The notes: generated by a model not told the origin, from the sequence alone. A stretch of DNA of 64,000 bases from Verrucomicrobiota bacterium JB024 (GCA_030673825.1 JAUTCS010000073.1:1-64000); one strand, 5' to 3'. Positions 35,158-46,530 are shown, counted from the stretch's first letter. Made by a program: numbers and translations.

Positions 35158-36483
35158 TCAGCGCTTGGGGCGGACGCCGCGTTCGGTCAGGGTCTTGTCG
35201 GTGATGTCCACGATGCGGTCCACCGCGCCCTCGACGGTGTAGGGGGAATCGACGCCGGTGTCGGGCAGGTCGTCGGCTTCCCAGCGGGCGGCGGTGTCGA
35301 GCACGGCCTCGGCGATGGCGGCGGTGTCGTCCTCGTTAAACATGCGGTTGCCGGTGGCGTCGAAGAGGGCTTTGATGTCGTCGTTGTTGCGGCGCAGGCC
35401 GAGGATGGGGCGCTGGGCCCACAGGTACTCGTAAAACTTCGAGGGGATGTACTCCTCGGTAAAGGCCCCGGTGCCGTGCACGAGCAGGAGCAGGTCGGAG
35501 GTCCGCATGGCCTCCAGCACACGCTGGCGACCGGACTTGCCGGTGGCCGGGTCCAGTTCCAGCCGTCCGTGGGCCACGACCACATCGTCGAGCCCGGTGG
35601 CCTTGATTGCCTTGCGGGTGACCCCGTCGAGCCCGCTGCCGTAAACATTCAACCGGACGACCTGGCGCAGCTCGGGCCGCTTTTCAAAGACGAGCACGAG
35701 CGCTTCCAGAAAGGGCTTGAGGCTGCGGGTCGAGCTGAGCGAGCCGCTGTGGGAGATGTTGAGCAAGTCGCCCTTGGCGTAGCGCATGCCCTCGAAGTCC
35801 GGCTTGAGCGCGCCGGGAAGTACCACGTGCCCGTAGCCGTCCAGCTCGGGGTGGCGGGCGAGGGCCCGCTTGTGCGCCTCGGGTGTGAACCACCAGACCA
35901 CGTCGCCGTATTGGCAGAAGAGGGACTCCAGGTAGGCGTTCCACTCATAGGCTTGGGCCGAGCCGTACCAGTCCTTAAAAATCATCGGGTCGTGGACCTC
36001 GATCAGCCAGGGCAGCCCGGTCTTTTTCGCCAGCAGGTAACCGGCGTAGTGGGCGGAGCTGGCCCCGCCGGTGGAGAGGATGACCTCGGGCTTGTGCTTG
36101 CGCACGAGCTTGAGCCCGCGCCGGTAGGCCGACATGTACCAGGACCAGTGCGGCTCGCGGTGCAGGAAGGCCCGCTCGATCCCGTAAAAGGGCGCGATCA
36201 GGGCCGAGCAGAGGTTTTTGACGAACTTGGCCGTGGCGGGCGATTTGAAGCGCCGCGGCCAGTAGTGGCGCAGGTCGAAGCGGATGCCCGAGGGCGCGCG
36301 CGGGAGGAGCTGGTGGTGCTCAATCTCGGTGTCCTTGCGGCCTGTGATGGCGCTGATGACCACGGGGTTGATCCCGCGTTCGCGCAGGCGGGGGATCTTG
36401 TCGGTAATGGTCTGGCTGGCCGCGCGCCCGTCCATGTTGAACGCGTGGGAAAGGATCAGCCAGGTGCGAGGAGAGTTCGCCAT
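35158..36483 (-). CDS. GT4-type glycosyltransferase
   Basis: 441 residues from ATG 36483 (MANSPRTWLILSHAFNMDGR). GT-B two-domain layout: N-terminal domain with PEVILSTGGASSAHYAGYLL and IEVHDPMIF; C-terminal nucleotide-sugar domain with HSGSLSSTRSLKPFLEAL, VVAHGRLE and the YIPSKFYEYLWAQRPILGL motif containing the EX7E-type acidic residues. Substrate unknown. The gene lies after a repeat-filled gap downstream of the GT9 gene's stop. Confidence 0.88.
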   Translation of the reverse strand: MANSPRTWLILSHAFNMDGRAASQTITDKIPRLRERGINPVVISAITGRKDTEIEHHQLLPRAPSGIRFDLRHYWPRRFKSPATAKFVKNLCSALIAPFYGIERAFLHREPHWSWYMSAYRRGLKLVRKHKPEVILSTGGASSAHYAGYLLAKKTGLPWLIEVHDPMIFKDWYGSAQAYEWNAYLESLFCQYGDVVWWFTPEAHKRALARHPELDGYGHVVLPGALKPDFEGMRYAKGDLLNISHSGSLSSTRSLKPFLEALVLVFEKRPELRQVVRLNVYGSGLDGVTRKAIKATGLDDVVVAHGRLELDPATGKSGRQRVLEAMRTSDLLLLVHGTGAFTEEYIPSKFYEYLWAQRPILGLRRNNDDIKALFDATGNRMFNEDDTAAIAEAVLDTAARWEADDLPDTGVDSPYTVEGAVDRIVDITDKTLTERGVRPKR

Positions 36484-36529
36484 AAAAACGGAAAGCCTAC
36501 CGGGCCTCTTCAACCGGCGGCAAGGTTCA

Positions 36530-36633
36530 ATAGATTCGTAAATTCAAGAATTCGTAAATTCGTAAATGGGCCCAGTTTCCAACCATTATCTGCTAATTTT
36601 ACGAATCTACAAATTTTCGAATTTACGAATCTC
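36530..36633. repeat. Inverted pair of ATTCGTAAA-type word repeats
   Basis: Left arm 36532-36567 contains tandem variants of ATTCGTAAA; right arm 36595-36632 is its approximate reverse complement (ACGAATCTACAAATTTTCG). About 27 GC-rich bases separate them. The right arm supplies the last three codons (Asp, Ser, stop) of the GT9 gene. Confidence 0.78.
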
Positions 36634-37756
36634 TCTTCTCTCCCGCTTTTGCCCAGACGGCGGCCAGTGCGGTTTCGACCTCCGCGACGCTGATCTGCTG
36701 CATGCACGGGCTGAGGCCGCCGCGGTCGTCACAGTTGGCCAGGCCGCAGGGGACGCAGTCCCAGTCCTTTTGCACGGTGGCGATGAGGCCGTTGAGCTGG
36801 ATGCCCTTGCGGGCCCCGAGCTGGGGGGAGGCCGGGCCGAGCGGGTTCCACGGGTGCCAGCGCTCGATCAGGGTGGGGCCGTAGAGGGCAACCACCGGCA
36901 GGCGGGCGCTGTGGGTGGCGGCGATATGCGTGACCGCCGTGTCGAGCCCCAGGTAGAGGCTGGCCCGCGAGAGCAGGGCGCTGACCTCGTTCAGGTTGAG
37001 CAGGCCGGGGCAGAGCTTGGGCGGGTACTTGCATTTGGCGGCGGCCTCGCGCAGGCGGGCGACCTCCTCGGGGTCGGGGGAGGAGGTCCAGAGCATGTCC
37101 AGCCCGTAGCGCTCGTGGATGTGGTCGGAGACCTCGGCGAAGCCCTCCCCGCGCCAGAACTTGTAGTCCCAGCGGGCAAAGGGGTGGACGACGGCGAACT
37201 TTTCCCCCACGCCCAGCTCCCCCAGTAGCCGCTCGACCTTCTCCGCGTGGGCCGGGGTGAAGGCCAGGGTGACCTCCAGCGGGTGCTCGGGCAGGCCGAG
37301 GGCGCGGGCGATGACGGCGCAGCGGTCCACCGTGTGCCCGGTGTTGGTAAAGGGCAGGTTGTGGGTGAGCAGCAGGCGCTTCCACAGGGACTTGAAAGCG
37401 GAGGGGTTGTCGCTGAAGCCCAGCCGCACGCGCCTTCCGGCGAGGGCGGCGGCAGTGTTGCCGCGGTCGCTGGCGTTAAGGTTGAGCGCCCAGTCGTATT
37501 TACGGAAAATCCTTGGCAGGTAGTGGCGGCGTTCGGCGGCGGTGGCGAACTCGCTGTTCTTCGTCAAAATGACCTCGCGCACGCGGGGGTCGCCCCGGAG
37601 GAACTCCGCCGTGCCCTTGTTGGCCAGCACGTCGATCTGGACATCCGGGTAGGCACGGCGCAGGAGCCCGATCAGCGGGGTCGTCAGCAGCACGTCGCCG
37701 ATCAGTCGGATGTTGGCGATGAGGACGCTTTGCGGGGCCTGGAGCGGCTGGGTCAT
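36623..37756 (-). CDS. GT9 family glycosyltransferase (heptosyltransferase-like)
   Basis: 377 residues from ATG 37756. Starts VLIANIRLIGDVLLTTPLIG, the ADP-heptose transferase signature, with LGLDTAVTHIAAT for the sugar-nucleotide and the C-terminal cysteine set CVPCGLANCDD typical of this family. Adds heptose or a related sugar to the inner core. Its stop codon lies within the word-repeat element. The divergent gene at 37995 is 238 bases away and the gap carries no clear gene. Confidence 0.9.
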   Translation of the reverse strand: MTQPLQAPQSVLIANIRLIGDVLLTTPLIGLLRRAYPDVQIDVLANKGTAEFLRGDPRVREVILTKNSEFATAAERRHYLPRIFRKYDWALNLNASDRGNTAAALAGRRVRLGFSDNPSAFKSLWKRLLLTHNLPFTNTGHTVDRCAVIARALGLPEHPLEVTLAFTPAHAEKVERLLGELGVGEKFAVVHPFARWDYKFWRGEGFAEVSDHIHERYGLDMLWTSSPDPEEVARLREAAAKCKYPPKLCPGLLNLNEVSALLSRASLYLGLDTAVTHIAATHSARLPVVALYGPTLIERWHPWNPLGPASPQLGARKGIQLNGLIATVQKDWDCVPCGLANCDDRGGLSPCMQQISVAEVETALAAVWAKAGEKRDS

Positions 37757-37994
37757 GGGCGATGGATACGGGAAGCGGCGCGGCTGGGTTCTCCCCGGCG
37801 ATAGCGGGCTATGTTCCGCCAGCGGCGGCGGGTTTGACAACCCAAAAGAGCCTCTCCGGCAGCTCCAGCCCCTCCCGCGCTTTTTTCGGCGGGCGGCACA
37901 GAGGTCTTGCCCCGCCGGGCCGGGGCCGCCTACGATGGCGGTTTCGATCACAGCCCCCGAAGCGGGGCGGAACAGCCCTTTTTCCCCGAAGCCT

Positions 37995-39728
37995 ATGACT
38001 GCACCGATCAAGGCCGCCGATTACGTGGCGGATTTTCTGCACCGCCAGGGGGTGACGCATGTCTATGAAGTCATCGGCGGCATGATCACGCATCTGGTGG
38101 ACGCCCTGCACCGGCGCGGGCAGGTCGAGATCGTCAGCGTGCATCACGAGCAGGCTGCATCCTTTGCGGTGGACGGGCACGCGCGCATCAGTGGCACGCC
38201 TCAGGTGGCCATGGCCACGAGCGGTCCCGGCGCGACCAATCTGCTCACCGGCATCGGCAGTTGCTACTTCGACTCGGTCCCAGCGGTCTTCATCACCGGG
38301 CAGGTCAACCGCCATGAGATGAAGCGCGACAAGCCCGTGCGCCAGCTCGGCTTTCAGGAGACGGACGTGGTCTCCATGGCCCGCCCCATCACCAAGGCCG
38401 CCATCCTCGTCGAAGACCCCGAAGAGTTGCCCGCGATTTTGGAACAAGCCTTCCGCCTGGCCTGTGAAGGCCGCCCTGGCCCCGTGCTGGTGGACATCCC
38501 CATGGATGTGCAAAACACGCCCATCCACGCGCCCGTTCCGGAAAAGCTTTCGCTCCCCGCGCCGGTGGAGCCCGACGCGGCGCTCGTGCGCGAGGCACTT
38601 GAGGCCCTCGCGACGGCGGAGCGACCCCTGCTGCTGGTGGGCGGAGGCGTTCACTCTGGACGCGCCGCCGAGGCCGTGCGGGAGTTGATTGGTCTGTTGC
38701 AAGTCCCCGTCGTGGGCTCGCTCATGGCGGTGGACATCCTGCCGCACGCCGACCCGCTGCGGGCGGGCTTTCTCGGCTCCTATGGCAACCGCTGGGCCAA
38801 CCACGCCATCGGCCGGGCCGACTGCCTGCTGGTGCTCGGCTCGCGGCTGGACGTGCGCCAGACGGGGGCCGATACGGAGGGCTTCCGCGAGGGGCGCGAG
38901 ATCTACCAGGTGGACGTCTGCGCGGGCGAGATGAACAACCGCGTCAAAGGCTGCCACGCCATCGAGGCGGACCTGAACGATTTTTGCCGCGCCGCGATCG
39001 CCCAGGCCGGGGACAGGCCCTGGCCAGCCCGCTCCGCATGGCTGGAGGAGATCGCCCGCCTGCGTGGGGAGTACCCCGACACCGCCGAGGCCAATAGCGG
39101 CGAGGACATCAACCCGAACGTCTTCATGGCCGAGCTGTCGGCAGTTTCCGGGGCGGCGCGGGCCTTCGTCGCCGACGTGGGCCAGCACCAGATGTGGGCT
39201 GCCCAGTCGTTGCGGCTGACCGCCGGGCAACGTTTCCTCACCTCGGGAGGGATGGGGGCGATGGGCTACGCCCTGCCCGCTGCCATTGGGGCGAGCTTCG
39301 CCGCCGGGCGCTCGCCGGTCGTCATGATCGCCGGGGACGGCGGCTTCCAACTGAACCTGCAGGAGCTCCAGACCGTGGCCCGCACCCGCCTGCCGCTCAA
39401 GCTCGTCATCCTCAACAACCGTTGCCACGGTATGGTTCGGCAGTTCCAGCAGAGCTACTTCCACGAGCGCTATCGCTCGACCTTGGAGGGCTACTCCGCG
39501 CCGGATTTTACGGCGCTCGCGCAGGCTTACGGGATCGCCTCGATGACGGTCAATGCCCCGGGCGAAACCGCCGCCGGGCTGGCTGCGCTCTGGGCCGACC
39601 CGCGGGAGCCCTTCCTGCTCCAGGTCATGCTCGGCACGCTGACCAACGTTTACCCAAAAATCGCCTACGGGCATCCGCTCACAAAGATGGAGCCCTTTGT
39701 CCAACCCATCGAAATGGAGGGTACCTGA
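37995..39728 (+). CDS. Thiamine-diphosphate-dependent enzyme (acetolactate synthase-like)
   Basis: 577 residues from ATG 37995. Three-domain ThDP fold: catalytic Glu52 in SVHHEQAASFAVDGHARIS, SGPGATNLLTGI, a central domain, and ThDP/Mg binding AGDGGFQLNLQEL with ILNNRCHG. It would form or cleave C-C bonds of 2-keto acids. Being surrounded by glycan genes, it more likely makes a precursor for an unusual sugar or side group than branched amino acids; that is inference. The in-frame extension to 37710 overlaps the divergent GT9 gene and is rejected. Confidence 0.88.
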   Translation: MTAPIKAADYVADFLHRQGVTHVYEVIGGMITHLVDALHRRGQVEIVSVHHEQAASFAVDGHARISGTPQVAMATSGPGATNLLTGIGSCYFDSVPAVFITGQVNRHEMKRDKPVRQLGFQETDVVSMARPITKAAILVEDPEELPAILEQAFRLACEGRPGPVLVDIPMDVQNTPIHAPVPEKLSLPAPVEPDAALVREALEALATAERPLLLVGGGVHSGRAAEAVRELIGLLQVPVVGSLMAVDILPHADPLRAGFLGSYGNRWANHAIGRADCLLVLGSRLDVRQTGADTEGFREGREIYQVDVCAGEMNNRVKGCHAIEADLNDFCRAAIAQAGDRPWPARSAWLEEIARLRGEYPDTAEANSGEDINPNVFMAELSAVSGAARAFVADVGQHQMWAAQSLRLTAGQRFLTSGGMGAMGYALPAAIGASFAAGRSPVVMIAGDGGFQLNLQELQTVARTRLPLKLVILNNRCHGMVRQFQQSYFHERYRSTLEGYSAPDFTALAQAYGIASMTVNAPGETAAGLAALWADPREPFLLQVMLGTLTNVYPKIAYGHPLTKMEPFVQPIEMEGT

Positions 39729-39738
39729 CCCGCTTGCC

Positions 39739-40878
39739 ATGGGGGCTTACCTCGCATTTTGCTCCGACATCCCGGGCTACCGTGACAACCGCGTGCTCGA
39801 CGCCGACACCGCTGCCCGCCATCCCGGCTCGGGCTGGGTGCGCGTGCTGGCCGAGCGGCTGCGCGGGCGGGGCATGGACCTGATCACCGGCGATGTCGCC
39901 CTGGCTGACATCGAGGCGGGCCGCCGCCGCGTCGAGGACGCCTGGGTCATCAGCGAGGAGGAGTCCGGTCACGCCGCCGCCCTCTGCGCCCATGGGGCGC
40001 GTCCGCTCGCCATTTTCTGCTTCGAGTCGCCGCTGTTCGCGCGGACTTTTTACCAGCAGGCCGAGACGTTGTGTCGCACGTATCCGCTCAAGCTCGTGTT
40101 CGCCGGGCTCGCGCAGACCACGCTGCGGGGGCAGCCGGGCGTCCACGCCATCACGATCCCCAACTACTCCTTATCCGACCCCGTGCCCACGCCGCCGCCT
40201 TGGGCCGAACGCGGCACGCTCGCGATGGTCGCGGGTAACAAGTACTGGCGCACGCCTTTTCGCCTGCGCTGGTTGAGAGAGCCCAAGCGCCTCGAAGCCT
40301 GGGCGCGGGGCAAGCTGCGCCTGACCAAGTCGCTCGTTAAGCGCGAGGCCGCCCGCCGCCAGCTTCACGACGAGCGCCTGCGGTTGATCGAGTTTTTTGG
40401 CCAGCGCGGGCACCTCGCCCTCCACGGCGGCGGCTGGCTGGAGCCGGGGCTGCTTCCGATGCGTTGGCGCCACCTGCGCCCCTTATTGAAAAAGCTCAAT
40501 CCCCGGCGCTGCGCGGACAAGCTGGCCGCGCTCGGCCAGGCGCGTTTCGCCCTGTGCCTGGAAAACCTCACCTATCCCGGCTACCTGACCGAGAAGCTCA
40601 TCGACTGCTTCCGGGCCGGGACCATCCCGCTTTACCGTGGGGATCCGGAGGTGACGCGCCTCGTCCCCGCCAATGCCTTTATCGACCTCTCACAGCACAC
40701 CGACCTGCCCGCGCTGGAAAAAAAACTCCTCGCCATAACTGAGCCCGAGGCGCAGGCGTACCTGCGGGCCGGGCAGGACTTCCTCGCCTCGCCCGCCGCG
40801 CACGGGTGCAGCTTCGAAGGCTTCGCCGACCAGTTGCTGGAGTGGGCCCAACCTTTACTCACCGCTGACCATGCCTGA
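39739..40878 (+). CDS. GT10 fucosyltransferase-like protein, first copy
   Basis: 379 residues from ATG 39739, 10 bases after the ThDP enzyme. The alpha-1,3-fucosyltransferase motif is plain near residues 275-308: CLENLTYPGYLTEKLIDCF then GTIPLYRGDPEV. A basic stretch in the middle and a poorly conserved N-terminus are usual for the family. It should move L-fucose or a similar sugar from GDP-sugar to a surface glycan. Its stop overlaps the next GT2 gene by 8 bases. A TTG start at 39697 is possible but overlaps the upstream gene. Confidence 0.85.
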   Translation: MGAYLAFCSDIPGYRDNRVLDADTAARHPGSGWVRVLAERLRGRGMDLITGDVALADIEAGRRRVEDAWVISEEESGHAAALCAHGARPLAIFCFESPLFARTFYQQAETLCRTYPLKLVFAGLAQTTLRGQPGVHAITIPNYSLSDPVPTPPPWAERGTLAMVAGNKYWRTPFRLRWLREPKRLEAWARGKLRLTKSLVKREAARRQLHDERLRLIEFFGQRGHLALHGGGWLEPGLLPMRWRHLRPLLKKLNPRRCADKLAALGQARFALCLENLTYPGYLTEKLIDCFRAGTIPLYRGDPEVTRLVPANAFIDLSQHTDLPALEKKLLAITEPEAQAYLRAGQDFLASPAAHGCSFEGFADQLLEWAQPLLTADHA

Positions 40879-41827
40879 GTCCGCCCCGCCGCGCCTGGAT
40901 GTCTTCATTCTCAGCTACAACCGCGCCGCCTATCTGCGCGAGACGCTGGAGTGTTTTTTCAACCAGACGTTTAAGGACTTCCGGCTCACCGTGCTCGACA
41001 ACGCCAGCACGGACGATACCGCCACCGTCGTTGCCGCGCTCCAGCGCGAGCACGATTTCACCTTCGCCCCGGCCCCGGAGAACATCGGCGTCTTCCGTAA
41101 CTTCCTGCGCATCCGCGAACTCGCCCGCGCCCCGTGGGTGATGGCCTTTCACGACGACGACCTGCTGCACCCCCGCGCGCTGGAGCTGGCCTTCGCCGCT
41201 CTCGAGCGGCACCCGCAGGCCACCCTCTGCGCGATGAACTACAAGGGCGTCCTCGACCCGAGCTTGGCGCAGTTCGACCCGGAGCCCGACGGCGCGGACT
41301 ACCGGCTGCTGGAGGACCGGGCGCACTTCGCCGCTTTCTGCTGCACGGACAACACGCTGGCCTTCGCCTCGTGCCTGTACCGCAGCGAGAATTTTCGCGC
41401 GCTCGACTTCGACGACCAACCGTTCGGCAAGCTCTGGGACCGCCCGGCCATGATTGAGGCCCTCGGCACGGGGCAGGCCGTGGTCTTCAACCCGGTGCTG
41501 GTGCTCTACCGCCTGCACGCCGGGCAGGACTCCGTCACGAGCAGTTCCGGCCCCTTCCTCGACAACGCCCTCGCGCTCCAGGCCTACTACGCCCGCCACA
41601 CCGGCACCTCGTGGAAGACCTCGTCGGGCCGCTGCTTCGTCATCAACAACCGGGCTGTATTGAAAAGTTTCTACAAGTGGTGTTCGGACCGGGGAAAGAT
41701 GTCCTTCACCGCCTTTGTCCGGCAGGCCCGCCGCCAGGGCGCGGCCACGTGGTTCTCCTTCGTTCCGCGCCCGCTGGCCCGTTTGCTGAAAAAGTGGTAC
41801 CGCCGCCGCGACCCGCGTTTTTTTTAG
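40871..41827 (+). CDS. GT2 glycosyltransferase
   Basis: 318 residues. GT-A fold with LDVFILSYNRAAYLRETLEC, VLDNASTDDT and the DXD-type AFHDDDLLHP. C-terminal part basic (KKWYRRRDPRFF), suggesting membrane association. Overlaps the GT10 gene by 8 bases, so it belongs to the plus-strand block ThDP-GT10-GT2. Confidence 0.9.
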   Translation: MPESAPPRLDVFILSYNRAAYLRETLECFFNQTFKDFRLTVLDNASTDDTATVVAALQREHDFTFAPAPENIGVFRNFLRIRELARAPWVMAFHDDDLLHPRALELAFAALERHPQATLCAMNYKGVLDPSLAQFDPEPDGADYRLLEDRAHFAAFCCTDNTLAFASCLYRSENFRALDFDDQPFGKLWDRPAMIEALGTGQAVVFNPVLVLYRLHAGQDSVTSSSGPFLDNALALQAYYARHTGTSWKTSSGRCFVINNRAVLKSFYKWCSDRGKMSFTAFVRQARRQGAATWFSFVPRPLARLLKKWYRRRDPRFF

Positions 41828-41893
41828 ATAAATTCGTTAATTTTCCAGCCAGCCTCAATTAAGCTTACAAATCAACGAATCTATAAATTTTCC
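41826..41893. repeat. Inverted ATTCGTTAATTT-type word repeat between convergent genes
   Basis: ATAAATTCGTTAATTTT (41827-41843) and, about 30 bases later, its approximate reverse complement AAATCAACGAATCTATAAAT (41869-41888). It lies precisely between the stops of the GT2 gene and the convergent GT10 gene and may act as a bidirectional terminator. It is related to the element at 36530. Confidence 0.65.
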
Positions 41894-42820
41894 TCAATGA
41901 TGCTGCCGTTTGGCCAGCTTCCAGCGACCGAAGGAGATGAGCCCTTTTTTGCGTGAGACCGGCGGGGTCTTATCGGCGAGGATGCGCTCGAAGAACTCCA
42001 GCACGTAGTCGTCCGAGTAATACACGCTGGGCTGGTTATCGATGAAGTAAGGCTCGCGCAGCATCGCTTCCCACTGGGCGTCGTCGGCATCGACTTCGAG
42101 GATCTTTTCGATGAAGGCCTCGTCTGAGTCGTAGTCGAGCCGGTCGAGGAAGCTCTTTTTGTTGAACTCCTCGCCCACGCGTGGGCTGCCCCAGTAGATC
42201 GGGACGCAGCGCGCCCACATGGCCTCGACGATCTTCTCGGTCGTGTAGCCGGGCAGGGACTTGTTTTCCCAGCACAGGTTGAACTTGTAGGGCAGGTTAA
42301 ACTGGTACTTGGGCTGGCCGCCGCGCGGGATGGCCCGGCCGATGTTGTTGCGGAAGGAGCCACCCGAGTCCACGCGCTTACGGGCGCTGAGCTTGTCAAA
42401 AAACGCGATGCGCGGCCCGGTGCGCCGGGGGTTGGAGTTACCCACCATGAACGAGCAGAACTTCGTCTTTTCGGCCATGATGCGGGCGACTTCCTCGTCG
42501 GACTTGACGAGATCGGCGGGCGTGGCCTCTGCCCCCCAGACGTAGTAGGGCATGCGCAGATGCCGCGGATCGTCCAGGTAGTGGCAGGTCAGCGCGTAGT
42601 CCGTGCGCGACCAGTCCGGCTGGATGGACTCGCCAGTCCAGAAGACCTTCTTGCAGGTGTAGAGGCGGTTCAGGTGACCGCCCTCGGTGAAGATGAGCAG
42701 GTCGGGCCGGTCGGTGATCTCGATATCGTAGGCTTTGCGCAGGATGCGGGTGAACTGATTGTCCACCTTGTTCATCCCGTTGAAGTCGCAGAAGTCCAGT
42801 TTGAGCTTGGGCCGGGCCAT
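41894..42820 (-). CDS. GT10 fucosyltransferase-like protein, second copy
   Basis: 308 residues from ATG 42820. Fucosyltransferase motif CWENKSLPGYTTEKIVEAMW then VPIYWGSPRV near residues 190-225, and the N-terminal FTEGGHLN/FWTGESIQPDW region shared with bacterial Lewis-type enzymes. More canonical than the first copy at 39739. Its start is 5 bases after the stop of the MsbA-like gene, so these two are cotranscribed. Confidence 0.9.
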   Translation of the reverse strand: MARPKLKLDFCDFNGMNKVDNQFTRILRKAYDIEITDRPDLLIFTEGGHLNRLYTCKKVFWTGESIQPDWSRTDYALTCHYLDDPRHLRMPYYVWGAEATPADLVKSDEEVARIMAEKTKFCSFMVGNSNPRRTGPRIAFFDKLSARKRVDSGGSFRNNIGRAIPRGGQPKYQFNLPYKFNLCWENKSLPGYTTEKIVEAMWARCVPIYWGSPRVGEEFNKKSFLDRLDYDSDEAFIEKILEVDADDAQWEAMLREPYFIDNQPSVYYSDDYVLEFFERILADKTPPVSRKKGLISFGRWKLAKRQHH

Positions 42821-42824
42821 GGTA

Positions 42825-44591
42825 TCAATCGAGGGACTGGCGCTCACAGAGCATCCGGTAGAGCGGGGAGGTGGTGACAAGCTCGCTGTGCGAGCCGGTG
42901 GCGACGATGTGCCCCTGGTCGAACACGCAGATCATGTCGGCGGACTTGATCGTCGAGAGCCGGTGCGCGACCACGATGACGGTCTTGCCGCGGGTGAGCT
43001 CCTCCAGCGCGAGCTGGATATAGTGCTCGCTTTCGCTGTCGAGGGCGGAGGTGGCCTCGTCCAGGATGAGGATCGGAGCGTTTTTGAGAAAGGCGCGGGC
43101 CAGGGCGATGCGCTGGCGCTGCCCGCCGGAGAGCTGCCCGCCGCGTTCCCCGGCCAGGGTCTCGTAGCCGCGGGGCGAGGCCGTGATGAAGTCGTGCGCG
43201 TAGGCCTTCTTCGCGGCCTCAATGACTTCCTCGTCGGTGGCGTCGCGTCGTCCCTGGCGGATGTTGTTGGCCAGGGAGTCGTTAAAGAGCACGGGCGTTT
43301 GCGAGACGATGGCGATGTGCGAGCGCAGGGACTCCAGTGTGATATCCTTGAGGTCGTGCCCGTCGAGGGTGATGGACCCGGCGTTGGGCTCGTAAAAGCG
43401 GGGGATCAGGTTGGCGAAGGTGGATTTACCCGCGCCGGAGGGGCCGACCAGGGCGCAGACGGTGCCCGACGGGATGTCGATGCTCACATCCTTGAGCACG
43501 GCCTCGGTCTCGTAGGCGAAGGTCACCCCGTCGAAGCCGATCCGGCCCTCGGGCTGGGGGAGGGGGCGGGCGCCGGGCGCGTCCTGGATGTCCGGCTCCA
43601 TGTCGAGAATCTCACGCACGCGGTACACGCTGGCCTCGTTCTGGTTATAGGTGCCGATCAGCTTGGTGACGCGCTTGATCGGGTCGAAAATCTTGTACAG
43701 GGCGACCCCGAGCGTGAGAAACACGTCGAAGCCGATACCCTTTTCGTAGCAGTACACGAAGGAGGCGGCGATAAAGAGCGAGACGATGACCTCGCTCAGC
43801 GGCTGCTGGATGCGCTCGTACTTCTTCTGCTTGAGCATGAAGTCGGCGGCGAGCTGGTTCGTCCTTTCGAAGCCCTTGCTCTGCTCCTTTTCCATGCCGA
43901 AGGAGCGCACCTCGACCAGCGCCCCGAGATTTTCGGAAATCTGCTGGGTCATGGTGGCGGTCGTTTCCTGGATTTGCACACTGCGGTGGCGCAGCTTCTT
44001 GGCGATGACGCGCACGGGGATCATCATCAGCGGGATGCCGATGAGGAAGAAAAAGATGAAGACGATCTCGCTGTTAACGACCGAGTAGTAGATCAGGTAC
44101 CCGAAGGCCGCCGCCGCCTGCAAGGGCTGGCGGATACACTCGGCGGCCACTTCCACGATGACGAACTGGAGCTTCTCGGCGTCGTTCTGCACGCGGGTGA
44201 GCAGGTCTCCGGTCGAGCGGCGCGAGAAAAACGTCAGCGACATCGTCTGGAGCTTCTCGAAGAGCGCTTGCTTGATCCCGACGGATACGCGCAGGCCCAG
44301 GTCGGCCATCAGGTACGCCCCGAGGAAGCCGAAGACGCCGTTGACGATGAAGATGGCCGGCAAGGTGGCGGCGACTCCCACGATCTCCCAGATCGTGTAG
44401 GCGTGCGAGGTGTCCTCAAAAATGTTTTTGAAGACGTAATTGACCACAAAGGGCATCCCGGCCCCGCCGCTGACCCCGTAGATCAGGCTGAAAACCAGCC
44501 CCCAGATAAAGACCTTCTTGTGCGGCTTGATGAACTTGGCAAAGAAAGCCAGTTGCTCGCGGGCACTCATCATCTGGACGGGAGAACTCAT
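42825..44591 (-). CDS. MsbA-like lipid A / glycolipid ABC exporter
   Basis: 588 residues, half-transporter with an N-terminal six-helix domain (about 25-320) and a C-terminal ATPase: Walker A GPSGAGKST, signature LSGGQRQRIALARAF, Walker B ILILDEATSALD and H-loop VVAHRLST. Homodimers flip lipid-linked sugars across the inner membrane. Location with core glycosyltransferases supports an MsbA role. ATG 44573 is an alternative start six codons in. Confidence 0.92.
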   Translation of the reverse strand: MSSPVQMMSAREQLAFFAKFIKPHKKVFIWGLVFSLIYGVSGGAGMPFVVNYVFKNIFEDTSHAYTIWEIVGVAATLPAIFIVNGVFGFLGAYLMADLGLRVSVGIKQALFEKLQTMSLTFFSRRSTGDLLTRVQNDAEKLQFVIVEVAAECIRQPLQAAAAFGYLIYYSVVNSEIVFIFFFLIGIPLMMIPVRVIAKKLRHRSVQIQETTATMTQQISENLGALVEVRSFGMEKEQSKGFERTNQLAADFMLKQKKYERIQQPLSEVIVSLFIAASFVYCYEKGIGFDVFLTLGVALYKIFDPIKRVTKLIGTYNQNEASVYRVREILDMEPDIQDAPGARPLPQPEGRIGFDGVTFAYETEAVLKDVSIDIPSGTVCALVGPSGAGKSTFANLIPRFYEPNAGSITLDGHDLKDITLESLRSHIAIVSQTPVLFNDSLANNIRQGRRDATDEEVIEAAKKAYAHDFITASPRGYETLAGERGGQLSGGQRQRIALARAFLKNAPILILDEATSALDSESEHYIQLALEELTRGKTVIVVAHRLSTIKSADMICVFDQGHIVATGSHSELVTTSPLYRMLCERQSLD

Positions 44592-44642
44592 GTGGGCAAA
44601 AGAGCACTTTTTCCCCTCGGGCCGTTCCGGGCAACTCCAAAA

Positions 44643-44688
44643 TGGACCGCCGCACCGGGACTCAACCCCGGCACGGCAGGCAGAGTAT
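44643..44688 (-). terminator. Possible terminator hairpin after typA
   Basis: On the minus strand GCCGTGCCGGG pairs with CCCGGTGCGGC around GTTGAGT (two G-U pairs), just after the typA stop, followed by GGTCCATTTT. No long T run, so efficiency is unclear. Confidence 0.5.
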
Positions 44689-44691
44689 CCT

Positions 44692-46530
<1,839 letters not shown>

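Noticed and set aside
37710-37994. 95-residue N-terminal extension of the ThDP enzyme
   Set aside because: Overlaps the divergent GT9 start and lacks family similarity.
44643-44690. tRNA T-arm-like hairpin followed by CCA on the minus strand
   Set aside because: The loop lacks TTC and no acceptor, D- or anticodon arm lies upstream; better read as a terminator-like stem after typA.
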